A DNA stretch of 26,690 nt from an uncultured Erysipelotrichaceae bacterium (GCA_934699415.1 CAKUWO010000016.1:1-26690); one strand, 5' to 3'. Positions 1 through 6,705 are shown, numbered from the stretch's first letter. The notes: generated from the letters alone by a model not told the origin. Translations and numbers: made by a program.

Positions 1-1346
1 AAGATGTATCAATCTTTAAAACAAATAAAGGCTTATCAGAAGAGATTGTGAAAGAAATTTCTGCATATAAAAAAGAGCCTGAATGGATGTTAGAATATCG
101 TCTTAAGGCTTATCATAAATTTCTTGAAATGCCTACTCCTACTTGGGGTGTCGATTTAAGTGAAGTTGATTTTAATGACTTTACTTATTTTGTTAAAGCT
201 AGTGATAAAGTTGCTGACTCTTGGGATGATGTTCCAGATACAATCAAAAATACTTTTGAAAAACTTAAAATACCTGAAGCTGAAGCTAAATATTTAGCAG
301 GTGTTTCTACTCAATATGAATCTGAAGCTGTTTATCAAAATATGTTAGAAGAAGCAAAAGAGGCAGGTATTATCTTTCTTGATACTGATAGTGGTTTACG
401 GTTATATCCTGAACTTTTTAAAGAATATTTTGGTACTGTTATCCCTTATACCGATAATAAATTCTCAGCATTAAACGCTGCTGTTTGGTCTGGTGGTAGT
501 TTTATTTATGTTCCAAAAGGTGTAAAGCTTGATAAACCATTACAATCATATTTTCGTATTAATTCTGAAAAGATGGGACAATTTGAAAGAACTTTAATTA
601 TTGTTGATGATGATGCTGATATTCATTACATTGAAGGCTGCACAGCACCACTTTATGCTAAAGACTCTTTACATGCTGGTGTTGTTGAAATTATTGTTAA
701 AAAACGTGCACATATGCGTTATTCAACAATTCAAAACTGGTCAACAAATGTTTTAAATCTTGTTACCCAACGTGCAACTGTTGATGAAGATGGTTCTATG
801 GAATGGGTTGATGGTAACATTGGCTCTCATTTAAATATGAAATATCCATGTTGCATTCTAAAAGGTGAAAGAGCGAAAGGATCTGCGATATCTATTGCTT
901 CAGGTTCTAAAGGACAATTCCAAGATAATGGTGCTAAAATGATTCATCTTGCTCCATATACATCATCTAATATTGTTTCTAAATCAATATGCCGATTAGG
1001 TGGACGTGTTAATTATCGAGGTTTAGTTGATATTAAAAAGAAAGCTTTACATGCGAAAAGTAAAGTTTCATGTGATACTTTACTTTTAGATGATTTGTCA
1101 GGCTCAGATACATTCCCAACAAATATCATCGAAAATACATCATCAACTATCGAACATGAAGCTTCTGTGTCTAAGATTAGCGAGGAACAATTATATTACT
1201 TAATGTCACGTGGTTTAAGTGAAGAAGAAGCTACCCGAATGATTGTTTTAGGCTTTATTGAGCCATTCACAAGAGAATTGCCAATGGAATATGCTGTTGA
1301 ACTTAATCAACTTCTTAAAATGAATATGGAAGGAAGTGTTGGCTAA
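1..1346 (+). CDS. sufB: Fe-S cluster scaffold protein SufB (5' end missing)
   Basis: SufB is a core subunit of the SufBCD complex that builds Fe-S clusters in the cytoplasm. The reading frame is open to the left edge: codons from base 3 read DVSIFKTNKGLSEEIV and continue into KEISAYKKEPEWML, which matches the usual SufB N-terminus. The gene therefore begins outside the window, and the GTG at 48 is an internal codon, not the start. Family landmarks include the GCTAPLYAKDSLHAG stretch (codons near 636-680), a conserved-position Cys codon at 1071-1073 (SCDTLLL) and the EHEAS motif at 1152-1166. Upstream sufC/D/S/U are expected but not visible. The stop codon shares one base with the next ATG (TAATG), implying translational coupling to the NUDIX gene. 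Family assignment is very secure. Confidence 0.97.
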   Translation, partial: DVSIFKTNKGLSEEIVKEISAYKKEPEWMLEYRLKAYHKFLEMPTPTWGVDLSEVDFNDFTYFVKASDKVADSWDDVPDTIKNTFEKLKIPEAEAKYLAGVSTQYESEAVYQNMLEEAKEAGIIFLDTDSGLRLYPELFKEYFGTVIPYTDNKFSALNAAVWSGGSFIYVPKGVKLDKPLQSYFRINSEKMGQFERTLIIVDDDADIHYIEGCTAPLYAKDSLHAGVVEIIVKKRAHMRYSTIQNWSTNVLNLVTQRATVDEDGSMEWVDGNIGSHLNMKYPCCILKGERAKGSAISIASGSKGQFQDNGAKMIHLAPYTSSNIVSKSICRLGGRVNYRGLVDIKKKALHAKSKVSCDTLLLDDLSGSDTFPTNIIENTSSTIEHEASVSKISEEQLYYLMSRGLSEEEATRMIVLGFIEPFTRELPMEYAVELNQLLKMNMEGSVG

Positions 1347-1753
1347 TGAAACAAGAGAAAAGCTGTGGGGCTGTTATTTATAGTCTAATTGACAATCAAA
1401 GATATTATTTAATTGAAAAGATGGTTAAAGGTCATTATGCTATGTGCAAAGGCCATGTTGAAGCTAATGAAACTGAAATTCTTACAACATTAAGAGAAAT
1501 TAAAGAAGAAACAAATCTTGAAGTAGAATTAGATAGCTCTTTTAGAAAGACATTATCTTATTCACCAGCTTATGGTATTAATAAAGAAGTTGTTTATTTT
1601 GTAGCTTATGCACCAAACATCGAAACTATTCCTCAAAAAGAAGAAGTAGATGAAATATATTTCTTACCATATGATGCAGCATATAATTTATTAACATTTG
1701 ATAATGATAAAGAAGTTTTAAAGGCCGCTGAAGATTATTTAAAAGCTAGATAG
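1346..1753 (+). CDS. NUDIX hydrolase, small Ap4A-hydrolase-like
   Basis: This is a 135-residue single-domain NUDIX protein. The NUDIX box runs from G36 to L58: G36, E42, then REIKEE at 50-55, which supplies the metal-binding glutamates. The usual Gly near the end of the box is Asn57 (EETNL instead of EExGL). The N-terminal SCGAVIY strand and small size resemble bacterial bis(5'-nucleosyl)-tetraphosphatases, but substrate cannot be read from sequence alone. Its start overlaps the sufB stop by one base, so it is the last gene of the suf operon, and a strong terminator follows at 1772. A housecleaning role on nucleotide substrates is inference. Family is secure; substrate is not. Confidence 0.85.
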   Translation: MKQEKSCGAVIYSLIDNQRYYLIEKMVKGHYAMCKGHVEANETEILTTLREIKEETNLEVELDSSFRKTLSYSPAYGINKEVVYFVAYAPNIETIPQKEEVDEIYFLPYDAAYNLLTFDNDKEVLKAAEDYLKAR

Positions 1754-1771
1754 TTGTTAATATTCCCATAT

Positions 1772-1806
1772 AGAGCAGATATAGCTAGAGCTATCTGCTC
1801 TTTTTT
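1772..1806 (+). terminator. Rho-independent terminator of suf-NUDIX operon
   Basis: The arms AGAGCAGA (1772-1779) and TCTGCTCT (1794-1801) pair around an inner TAGC/GCTA stem, followed by a run of T to 1806. It lies 18 bases after the NUDIX stop codon and separates this operon from the ssb promoter. Confidence 0.9.
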
Positions 1807-1830
1807 ACCATTTAAGGCAATTATTGTGTT

Positions 1831-1859
1831 TTGAGTTCTCTTTAGTTTTGTTTTAGATT
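1831..1859 (+). promoter_or_regulatory. sigma-A type promoter for ssb
   Basis: A -35 box TTGAGT (1831-1836), a 17-base spacer and a -10 box TAGATT (1854-1859) lie between the terminator at 1806 and the ssb start at 1885. Spacing is ideal; both boxes are one or two bases off consensus. Confidence 0.55.
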
Positions 1860-1884
1860 GTTCTTGCAGGTAATTAGGAGGATT

Positions 1885-2196
1885 ATGAATCAAATTATTT
1901 TAGTAGGAAGAGTTATTGCTAAGCCAAGTATTAGAGAAACATCATCAGGTAATAAAGTTGGTCATCTATTATTAGAAGTTACTAGACCCTATAAAAATGC
2001 TGAAGGTGATTATGAAAATGAGGTCTTTGATGTAACTTTATGGAAATCATTAGCTGAAGAAGCTGAGAAACGAATTGAAGAAAATATGTCTGTAGGTATT
2101 AAAGGACGATTAGCGGCTAATAATTATCTAAAAGAGAATGAAGTTTATTATCGCTCAGATGTTGTGGCTGAGAAGATCACTTTTTATAACAGCTAA
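1885..2196 (+). CDS. ssb: Short single-stranded-DNA-binding protein (OB fold)
   Basis: This 103-residue protein is a single OB-fold domain of the SSB family: MNQIILVGRVIAKPSIRET at the start, then GHLLLEVTRPYKN, EVFDVTLWKSLAEEAEKRI and GIKGRLAANNYLKE. It should bind ssDNA during replication, repair or uptake. The chosen start is ATG 1885 because AGGAGG sits at 1876-1881; an in-frame TTG at 1858 lies before that site and overlaps the -10 box. The protein ends soon after the OB fold (ITFYNS) and lacks the Gly/Pro-rich linker and acidic partner-binding tip (DDDIPF-like) of the main replication SSB. It is thus closer in layout to Bacillus SsbB than to SsbA. A second, full-length SSB elsewhere in the genome is likely but unseen. 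Confidence 0.85.
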   Translation: MNQIILVGRVIAKPSIRETSSGNKVGHLLLEVTRPYKNAEGDYENEVFDVTLWKSLAEEAEKRIEENMSVGIKGRLAANNYLKENEVYYRSDVVAEKITFYNS

Positions 2197-2207
2197 GAAA
2201 TGATAGT

Positions 2208-2236
2208 TTGTTTTGACCATCTTAATCATTTATAAT
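2208..2236 (+). promoter_or_regulatory. Possible promoter for ffh
   Basis: TTGTTT (2208-2213), a 17-base spacer and a perfect TATAAT (2231-2236) lie 21 bases before the ffh ATG. The Shine-Dalgarno GAGGTGAT (2246-2253) falls just after the predicted transcription start. The -35 box is weak. Confidence 0.45.
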
Positions 2237-2257
2237 AATCAATTAGAGGTGATTATT

Positions 2258-3574
2258 ATGGCATTTGATAACTTACAAGATAAACTTTCTAAAGCTTTAC
2301 GTAATCTTTCTGGCAAAGGAAAGTTAAGCGATAAAAACATGGAGGATACTTTAAAAGAGATTAGAGTAGCCTTACTTGAAGCTGATGTTAATTATGGTGT
2401 TGTTAAGGATTTCTTAACTCGTATTAAAGAAGAAGCTGTTGGCAAAGAAGTTTTAAAAAATGTTGAGCCAGGACAAGCTTTAACCAAAATTGTTCATGAT
2501 GAATTAATCAATTTATTAGGCGAAGAAGAAGCTTTAACTTTTAATGAGCTTGGCCTTACAAGTTATATGTTTGTTGGTTTACAAGGCACAGGTAAAACAA
2601 CTCAAGCTGCAAAAGTAGCTTCTTATCTTAAAAATAAATTAAATAAAAAATCTTTATTAATTGCTGCTGATGTTATTAGACCAGCTGCTATTGAGCAATT
2701 AAAAACATTAGGTAAAGAAATTGGTGTCGATGTTTATACTGCTTCTGATAATGTAGCGATTACAGCTGTAAAAGAAGGTTTAGAATACGCTAAAAAGAAT
2801 CATTATGATGTATGTTTAATCGATACTGCTGGACGTTTACAAATCGATGAAGCTTTAATGAGTGAACTTGAAGAAATTAAAGCAATTGCAAAACCGCAAG
2901 AAATCTTACTTACAGTTGATGCTTTAACTGGTCAAGATATTGTAAATGTAGCATCTTCTTTCCATGAAAGATTAAATGTTACCGGTCTTGTAGTTACTAA
3001 GTTTGATGGTGATTCAAGAGGCGGTGGAGTACTCTCAGTTAGAGCTATTACAGGAGTTCCAGTTAAATTTTTAGGTACAGGCGAAAAGATGGATGATTTT
3101 GAAGTGTTCCATCCAGAACGCTTAGCAGATCGTATATTGGGCATGGGAGATGTTGTAACTCTTGTTGAAAAAGCCCAAGAGAAAATCGATATGGAAGAAG
3201 CTGAAAAAGCAGCTCAAAGATTGCTTTCTGGTCAATTCACAATGGATGATTTACTTCATCAAATAGAACAAACAACAAAACTCGGACCTTTATCAGGCCT
3301 TATGAAAATGATGCCTGGTCAATTTGGTGATGTAGCTAAAGCAATTGATGACGATGCTGCTGATAAACAATTTAAAAAGACTAAAGCAATCATTCAATCA
3401 ATGACAAAAGAAGAAAGAGAAAACCCTTCAATTATTATGTCAGGACGTAAAAGAAGAATTGCTGAAGGATCAGGAACCACAACAGGGGATGTTAATAAAC
3501 TTTTAAATCAATATGACAAGATGAAGAAATTAATGAAGCAATTTTCATCGATGAAAGGCATGTTCGGGCTTTAA
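2258..3574 (+). CDS. ffh: Signal recognition particle GTPase Ffh (SRP54)
   Basis: Ffh binds signal peptides and 4.5S RNA and delivers ribosomes to FtsY at the membrane. The start is ATG 2258 (MAFDNLQDKLSKALRNL), preceded by GAGGTGAT; the longer in-frame opening from 2213 reads non-conserved residues. The protein is 438 residues, normal for the family. It shows the N domain (about 1-95), the G domain with P-loop GLQGTGKTTQAAK (about 106-118), DTAGR (about 189-193) and TKFDGD (about 246-251), then a Met-rich M domain. The M domain carries the RNA-binding stretch SGRKRRIAEGSG and a Met-rich C-terminus. The usual partner gene ylxM is absent upstream; ssb takes its place. ftsY is not in the window. 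Confidence 0.98.
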   Translation: MAFDNLQDKLSKALRNLSGKGKLSDKNMEDTLKEIRVALLEADVNYGVVKDFLTRIKEEAVGKEVLKNVEPGQALTKIVHDELINLLGEEEALTFNELGLTSYMFVGLQGTGKTTQAAKVASYLKNKLNKKSLLIAADVIRPAAIEQLKTLGKEIGVDVYTASDNVAITAVKEGLEYAKKNHYDVCLIDTAGRLQIDEALMSELEEIKAIAKPQEILLTVDALTGQDIVNVASSFHERLNVTGLVVTKFDGDSRGGGVLSVRAITGVPVKFLGTGEKMDDFEVFHPERLADRILGMGDVVTLVEKAQEKIDMEEAEKAAQRLLSGQFTMDDLLHQIEQTTKLGPLSGLMKMMPGQFGDVAKAIDDDAADKQFKKTKAIIQSMTKEERENPSIIMSGRKRRIAEGSGTTTGDVNKLLNQYDKMKKLMKQFSSMKGMFGL

Positions 3575-3597
3575 TTTAAACAGTTAAACAAAAATAC

Positions 3598-3625
3598 TTG
3601 ACTCTATTAAATAAATCATTAATAT
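3598..3625 (+). promoter_or_regulatory. Probable promoter for rpsP operon
   Basis: TTGACT (3598-3603) is a near-consensus -35. The -10 lies in an AT-rich run: TAATAT at 3620-3625 with a 16-base spacer is the best fit, with TATATA slightly further downstream as an alternative. A strong AGGAGGT (3635-3641) precedes the rpsP ATG. Confidence 0.5.
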
Positions 3626-3648
3626 ATATGAGGTAGGAGGTATTTAAA

Positions 3649-3918
3649 ATGGTTAAATTAAGAATGAAGAGAATGGGTGCTAAGAAAAAGCCTTTCTATC
3701 GTATTGTTGCTGCTGATGCACGTAGCCCTCGTGATTCTAAAGAAATTGAAACTGTTGGTACATATGATGTTACTAAGAACCCAGCTATCTTAAACTTAGA
3801 TAGAGAAAAATGCTTAAAGTGGTTAAATAACGGAGCTATCCCAACAGATACAGTTCGTAGCTTACTTTCTAGCGAAGGAATCATGAAGGAATTCGCTGAA
3901 AGCAAGAGAACTAAGTAA
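3649..3918 (+). CDS. rpsP: 30S ribosomal protein bS16
   Basis: An 89-residue bS16 protein with the hallmark N-terminus MVKLRMKRMGAKKKPFYRIV, then ADARSPRDSKEIETVGTYDP-like sequence (here YDVTKNP) and the LNLDREKCLKWLNNGAIPTDTV region. It binds 16S rRNA during early 30S assembly. It has an excellent ribosome site (AGGAGGT, 3635-3641) and its own likely promoter. The next gene, khpA, starts one base after its stop codon. Its grouping with khpA, rimM and trmD is a conserved ribosome-maturation cluster of Bacillota. Confidence 0.98.
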   Translation: MVKLRMKRMGAKKKPFYRIVAADARSPRDSKEIETVGTYDVTKNPAILNLDREKCLKWLNNGAIPTDTVRSLLSSEGIMKEFAESKRTK

Positions 3919-3919
3919 A

Positions 3920-4168
3920 ATGTTCGACGCTCAGGATACTCTTTTAAATCTTGTAAAGCCTTTATGCAAAGATAAAGATAATGTTTCTGTTAAACAGCTT
4001 GAAAGCATTAACGAAAATGAAATCTTACTTTATGTCTATGCACAAGATAGCGATATCGCAAGGCTTATTGGGAAACAAGGAGTTATGGCTTCCTCTATCA
4101 GACAAATGATGCAGGTAGCTTCTAAAATCAAAAATAAACGCATTACAATTAAATTTGAAGCACTTTAA
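3920..4168 (+). CDS. khpA: KH-domain RNA-binding protein KhpA
   Basis: An 82-residue protein consisting of one KH domain with the GxxG loop GKQG at residues 51-54 (IARLIGKQGVMASSIRQMM). KhpA (YlqC family) partners with KhpB/EloR in other Bacillota and binds many RNAs, affecting cell elongation and division. The gene begins one base after rpsP stops and so is cotranscribed and probably coupled. The Shine-Dalgarno match is poor, in line with coupling. A terminator whose left arm begins inside the stop codon follows directly, so the rpsP-khpA transcript is likely a two-gene unit. Confidence 0.93.
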   Translation: MFDAQDTLLNLVKPLCKDKDNVSVKQLESINENEILLYVYAQDSDIARLIGKQGVMASSIRQMMQVASKIKNKRITIKFEAL

Positions 4169-4193
4169 GGATGGGAGACCATCCTTTCTTTTT
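4167..4193 (+). terminator. Terminator of rpsP-khpA unit
   Basis: The perfect 8-bp stem AAGGATGG (4167-4174) / CCATCCTT (4179-4186), loop GAGA, is followed by TCTTTTT. It starts within the khpA stop codon and ends one base before the TATAAT that precedes rimM. Confidence 0.85.
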
Positions 4194-4194
4194 G

Positions 4195-4200
4195 TATAAT
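4195..4200 (+). promoter_or_regulatory. -10 box giving a probable leaderless rimM transcript
   Basis: A perfect TATAAT is followed by six bases (AGATGT) and then ATG 4207. Transcription normally begins about seven bases after a -10 box, which is the A of this ATG. No recognisable -35 box or Shine-Dalgarno is present; the -35 region is occupied by the preceding terminator. Confidence 0.55.
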
Positions 4201-4206
4201 AGATGT

Positions 4207-4713
4207 ATGAGTATGATATTAATTGGTAAAGTTGCACGTCCGTTTGGTGTGCGTGGAGAAATCAAGATTGTCTCCTATACAGATTTTGGTAAAGAACGTT
4301 TTAAAAAAGGTTCCACTATTTATTTAGGTCTTAAAGAAGATAATGCAACCTCTTATGAAGTATCGAGTTTTAGAGAAGATGGTAAAGGATCTTATATTAA
4401 ACTTTTAGGAATTGATGATATGAACGCGAGTGAAAAACTACGTGATTATATGATTTATAAAGCTAGTGAAGATATTAAACCATTACCAAAAGGAAGTTAT
4501 TATTTTTCAGATCTTGAGAATTTAAAAGTATTTGTCGAAGGGGAAGAAATTGGTTTTGTAAAAAGAGTTGAAGATGGTATTAGTGCTAACTATTTACGTA
4601 TTGTTTTAAAAGACAAAAGTGAAAAGTTAGTACCATTCCTCCCAATATTTATTAAAAATGTTGATTTAGAAAATCAAAAAATTGAAGTAATTAAGATGGC
4701 AGGACTTTTATGA
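4207..4713 (+). CDS. rimM: 16S rRNA processing / ribosome maturation factor RimM
   Basis: RimM assists maturation of the 30S head by binding uS19. The protein has the typical N-terminus ILIGKVARPFGVRGEIKI, the N-terminal beta-barrel domain and a C-terminal PRC-barrel (YYFSDLENLKVFVEGEEIGFVKRV, LVPFLPIFIKNVDLENQKIEV), 168 residues in all. Start choice: ATG 4207, or ATG 4213 two codons later; the in-frame ATG at 4171 lies inside the upstream terminator hairpin and is rejected. There is no Shine-Dalgarno, and a TATAAT ends six bases upstream, so a leaderless mRNA is likely. The stop overlaps trmD as ATGA. Confidence 0.95.
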   Translation: MSMILIGKVARPFGVRGEIKIVSYTDFGKERFKKGSTIYLGLKEDNATSYEVSSFREDGKGSYIKLLGIDDMNASEKLRDYMIYKASEDIKPLPKGSYYFSDLENLKVFVEGEEIGFVKRVEDGISANYLRIVLKDKSEKLVPFLPIFIKNVDLENQKIEVIKMAGLL

Positions 4714-5438
4714 GGATAACGGTCTTAACACTATTCCCAGACATTTATCCTCCTTTTCTTAATTCATCAATCATTAAAAGAGCAATCAATAAAGGTGTAG
4801 TTAAAGTAAAGATTGTTGATATTCGTGATTTTTCCAAAGATAAACATCGTCATGTTGATGATACACCATACGGTGGTGGGGCAGGAATGTTACTACAGGT
4901 AGAACCAATTGTGGATGCTTTAAGAAGCGTTAAAACAGATAAATCAAGAGTATTAATAACTTCACCTAAGGCTAAGCCTTTTACTCAAAAAGATGCTATA
5001 AGATTGTCTAAAGAAGAAGATATTGTCATCATCTGTGGCCATTATGAAGGACATGATGCACGAGTTGAAGACTATGTCGATGAGAGATTCTCAATTGGTG
5101 ATTATATCCTTACAGGTGGTGAAGTAGCGAGCTTAGTATTAATTGATGCGGTTACAAGATTATTAAAGGATGCGATATCATCTGATTCGCTTGATGAAGA
5201 AAGCTACGATTCTTGTTTCTTAGAATATCCGCAATATACTAAACCATATGAATTCGAAGGCAAGAAAGTACCTGATGTTTTATTATCAGGGGATCATAAA
5301 AAAATAGCACATTGGCGTAAGAAAATGGCTCTTTATGAAACACTTGCTTATCGTAAAGATTTATTAAAAGATCATCAATATACTGATGAAGAAATTAAAC
5401 TTTTAAAAGAATTACAAGATGAAATAAATAATCGTTAA
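4710..5438 (+). CDS. trmD: tRNA (guanine-N1)-methyltransferase TrmD
   Basis: TrmD methylates G37 of tRNAs that read CNN codons, using SAM bound in a deep trefoil knot, which prevents +1 frameshifting. The 242-residue protein shows MRITVLTLFPDIYPPFL, the TPYGGGAGMLLQ loop, the knot motif CGHYEGHDARV and SIGDYILTGGE, and the C-terminal LLSGDHKKIAHWR, all diagnostic. It starts on an ATGA overlap with rimM. In many Bacillota rplS (L19) follows trmD directly; here the next gene is infC behind its own promoter and leader. No clear terminator follows, so read-through into the infC leader is possible. Confidence 0.98.
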   Translation: MRITVLTLFPDIYPPFLNSSIIKRAINKGVVKVKIVDIRDFSKDKHRHVDDTPYGGGAGMLLQVEPIVDALRSVKTDKSRVLITSPKAKPFTQKDAIRLSKEEDIVIICGHYEGHDARVEDYVDERFSIGDYILTGGEVASLVLIDAVTRLLKDAISSDSLDEESYDSCFLEYPQYTKPYEFEGKKVPDVLLSGDHKKIAHWRKKMALYETLAYRKDLLKDHQYTDEEIKLLKELQDEINNR

Positions 5439-5443
5439 TTCTA

Positions 5444-5472
5444 TTGACTTTTGTTTAAATATTGTATATCTT
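5444..5472 (+). promoter_or_regulatory. Promoter of infC-rpmI-rplT operon
   Basis: TTGACT (5444-5449), 17 bases, then TATCTT (5467-5472) lie just after the trmD stop. An overlapping TATATC with a 15-base spacer is an alternative -10. Predicted start near 5480 gives a roughly 120-base leader. Confidence 0.55.
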
Positions 5473-5488
5473 ATTAAAGTAATAAAAG

Positions 5489-5591
5489 GTAGAAAGAAGA
5501 AGACCACTTCTCACCTGATGTCCATAGGACTTGGGTTCCGTGCTACTTAATTAAGTTGACACGAGTGGGCTTTGACTCACTTTTTATTTTT
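5489..5591 (+). promoter_or_regulatory. L20-type ribosomal protein leader (autoregulatory attenuator)
   Basis: The segment contains TCTCACCTGATGTCC-ATA-GGACTTGGGTTCC and ACACGAGTGGG, closely resembling my recollection of the Bacillus L20 leader. It lies in the expected place before infC-rpmI-rplT. A hairpin GTCC/GGAC (5520-5530) is followed by a terminator AGTGGG (5564-5569) / CTCACT (5576-5581) with T-rich tail to 5591. The strand AGTGG (5564-5568) can instead pair with CCACT (5504-5508), so terminator and long-range pairing exclude each other. In the known system free L20 favours termination. An Rfam search (L20_leader) would settle the class. Confidence 0.8.
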
Positions 5592-5602
5592 ATGGAGGTG
5601 CC

Positions 5603-6130
5603 ATTATAACTGCGAGAAGAAAAACTGATGAACTGGTGAATGATAACATTCGTTTTAAAGAAGTGTTGGTCATTGGTCCAGAAGGTGAACAACTAGGTGT
5701 CATGATGAGAAGAGAAGCTCTTGAAAAGGCCTATGATTATGATATGGATCTTTTCTGTGTAGCTCCTAATGCTCAGCCACCTGTCTGCAAAATCATGGAT
5801 TATGAAAAATATCGTTTTGAAGCTCAAAAGAAAGCTCGTGAAGCGAAAAAGAATCAACACGTAACAGAAGTAAAACCATTAAGATTATCCCCAGTCATTG
5901 ACATCGGAGACTTTGAAACAAAGCTCAAACAAGCTTCTAAATGGTTACAGTCTGGCAAGAAGGTCAAGGTAGACATGCGTTTCCGTGGTCGTTTGATCAC
6001 CCGCCAGGAAGTAGGTCTTAAAACTATGGATGAATTCACAGAAAAATTAAGTGAATTTGGTACTGTAGAAAAGAAACCAGTCCTTGATGGAAGAATTATG
6101 TCCTGCGTTATTGCACCTAAAAAGAAATAG
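5603..6130 (+). CDS. infC: Translation initiation factor IF-3, probable ATT start
   Basis: IF-3 binds the 30S subunit and rejects non-canonical start codons. Conserved sequence (VNDNIRFKEVLVIGPEGEQLGV, then NAQPPVCKIMDYEKYRFE and the C-terminal DMRFRGR) leaves no doubt about identity. There is no ATG/GTG/TTG at the conserved N-terminus except GTG 5636, which has no ribosome site and would remove basic residues usually present. The frame is open upstream, and GGAGGTG at 5594-5600 is followed by ATT at 5603 (ATA 5606 is the alternative), giving ITARRKTDELVNDNIR and 175 residues. ATT starts for infC are known in E. coli and other bacteria and let IF-3 repress itself. It is followed by rpmI with a GGAGGA site at the infC stop. 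Confidence 0.9.
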   Translation: MITARRKTDELVNDNIRFKEVLVIGPEGEQLGVMMRREALEKAYDYDMDLFCVAPNAQPPVCKIMDYEKYRFEAQKKAREAKKNQHVTEVKPLRLSPVIDIGDFETKLKQASKWLQSGKKVKVDMRFRGRLITRQEVGLKTMDEFTEKLSEFGTVEKKPVLDGRIMSCVIAPKKK

Positions 6131-6141
6131 GAGGAAGACAA

Positions 6142-6336
6142 ATGCCAAAGATGAAAACAAAGCGTACCTTTGCAAAACGTGTAAAGGTTACCGGCACAGG
6201 TAAGTTAAAAAGACATCATGCTTACACTTCGCACTTCGCTGCAAACAAGACACACAAACAGAAAGTTGCTTTACGTAAGAGCACTATCATCGACAAGAGC
6301 GATGTAAAGAGAGTTAAGGCTCTCCTTCAGGTTTAG
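6142..6336 (+). CDS. rpmI: 50S ribosomal protein bL35
   Basis: A 64-residue, highly basic protein with the diagnostic MPKMKTKRTFAKRVKVTGTGKLKR-type opening (read in two parts: MPKMKTKRTFAKR and VTGTGKLKRHHAYTSH) and the C-terminal VKRVKALL. It is a structural protein of the large subunit. GGAGGA (6130-6135) overlaps the infC stop and places the start 6 bases further on. It sits in the invariant infC-rpmI-rplT order. Confidence 0.98.
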   Translation: MPKMKTKRTFAKRVKVTGTGKLKRHHAYTSHFAANKTHKQKVALRKSTIIDKSDVKRVKALLQV

Positions 6337-6346
6337 GAGGTAAAAA

Positions 6347-6700
6347 ATGAGAGTAAAAGGTTCAACTCCTACACGTAATAGACGTAAGAGAGTATTAAAA
6401 CAGGCAAAGGGCTATTTTGGTTCTAAACACCTTCTTTATCGTACAGCTCATGAACAAGTAATGCGTTCAATGCGTTATAGTTTCAATGACCGTCGTAAGT
6501 TAAAGGGTGAAATGCGCAAGCTTTGGATTGCACGTATCAATGCTGGTGCACGTATGAATGATTTAAGCTATTCTAAGCTTATGCATGGCTTAAAGCTTGC
6601 TAATGTTACTATCAATCGCAAGATGCTTTCAGAAATCGCTATTCACGATCCTGAAGGATTCAAGACAATCTGCGAAACAGCTAAAGCTGCTTTAAATTAA
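6347..6700 (+). CDS. rplT: 50S ribosomal protein bL20
   Basis: A 117-residue bL20, an early-binding 23S rRNA assembly protein and, in Bacillota, the repressor of its own operon through the leader RNA. Conserved blocks: MRVKGSTPTRNRRKRVLKQA, GYFGSKHLLYRTAHEQVMRS, YSFNDRRKLKGEMRKLWIARINA and YSKLMHGLKLANVTINRKML. The basic N-terminal arm and globular C-terminal RNA-binding domain are both present. AGGAGG (6335-6340) overlaps the rpmI stop codon and lies 6 bases before ATG. The attenuator-like leader at 5489-5591 is its expected target. Confidence 0.98.
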   Translation: MRVKGSTPTRNRRKRVLKQAKGYFGSKHLLYRTAHEQVMRSMRYSFNDRRKLKGEMRKLWIARINAGARMNDLSYSKLMHGLKLANVTINRKMLSEIAIHDPEGFKTICETAKAALN

Positions 6701-6705
6701 AATTT

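Noticed and set aside
48..50. GTG 48 as start of sufB
   Set aside because: Codons from base 3 encode the conserved SufB N-terminal stretch, so the gene continues past the window edge.
2213..2236. TTGACC (2213) with TATAAT (2231) as ffh promoter
   Set aside because: The spacer is only 12 bases; TTGTTT at 2208 gives the proper 17.
2932..3144. Minus-strand ORF inside ffh
   Set aside because: It lies wholly inside a conserved gene, has no ribosome site or promoter and no recognisable domain.
5636..5638. GTG 5636 as start of infC
   Set aside because: No Shine-Dalgarno precedes it, and conserved IF-3 residues continue upstream in frame to ATT 5603 next to GGAGGTG.
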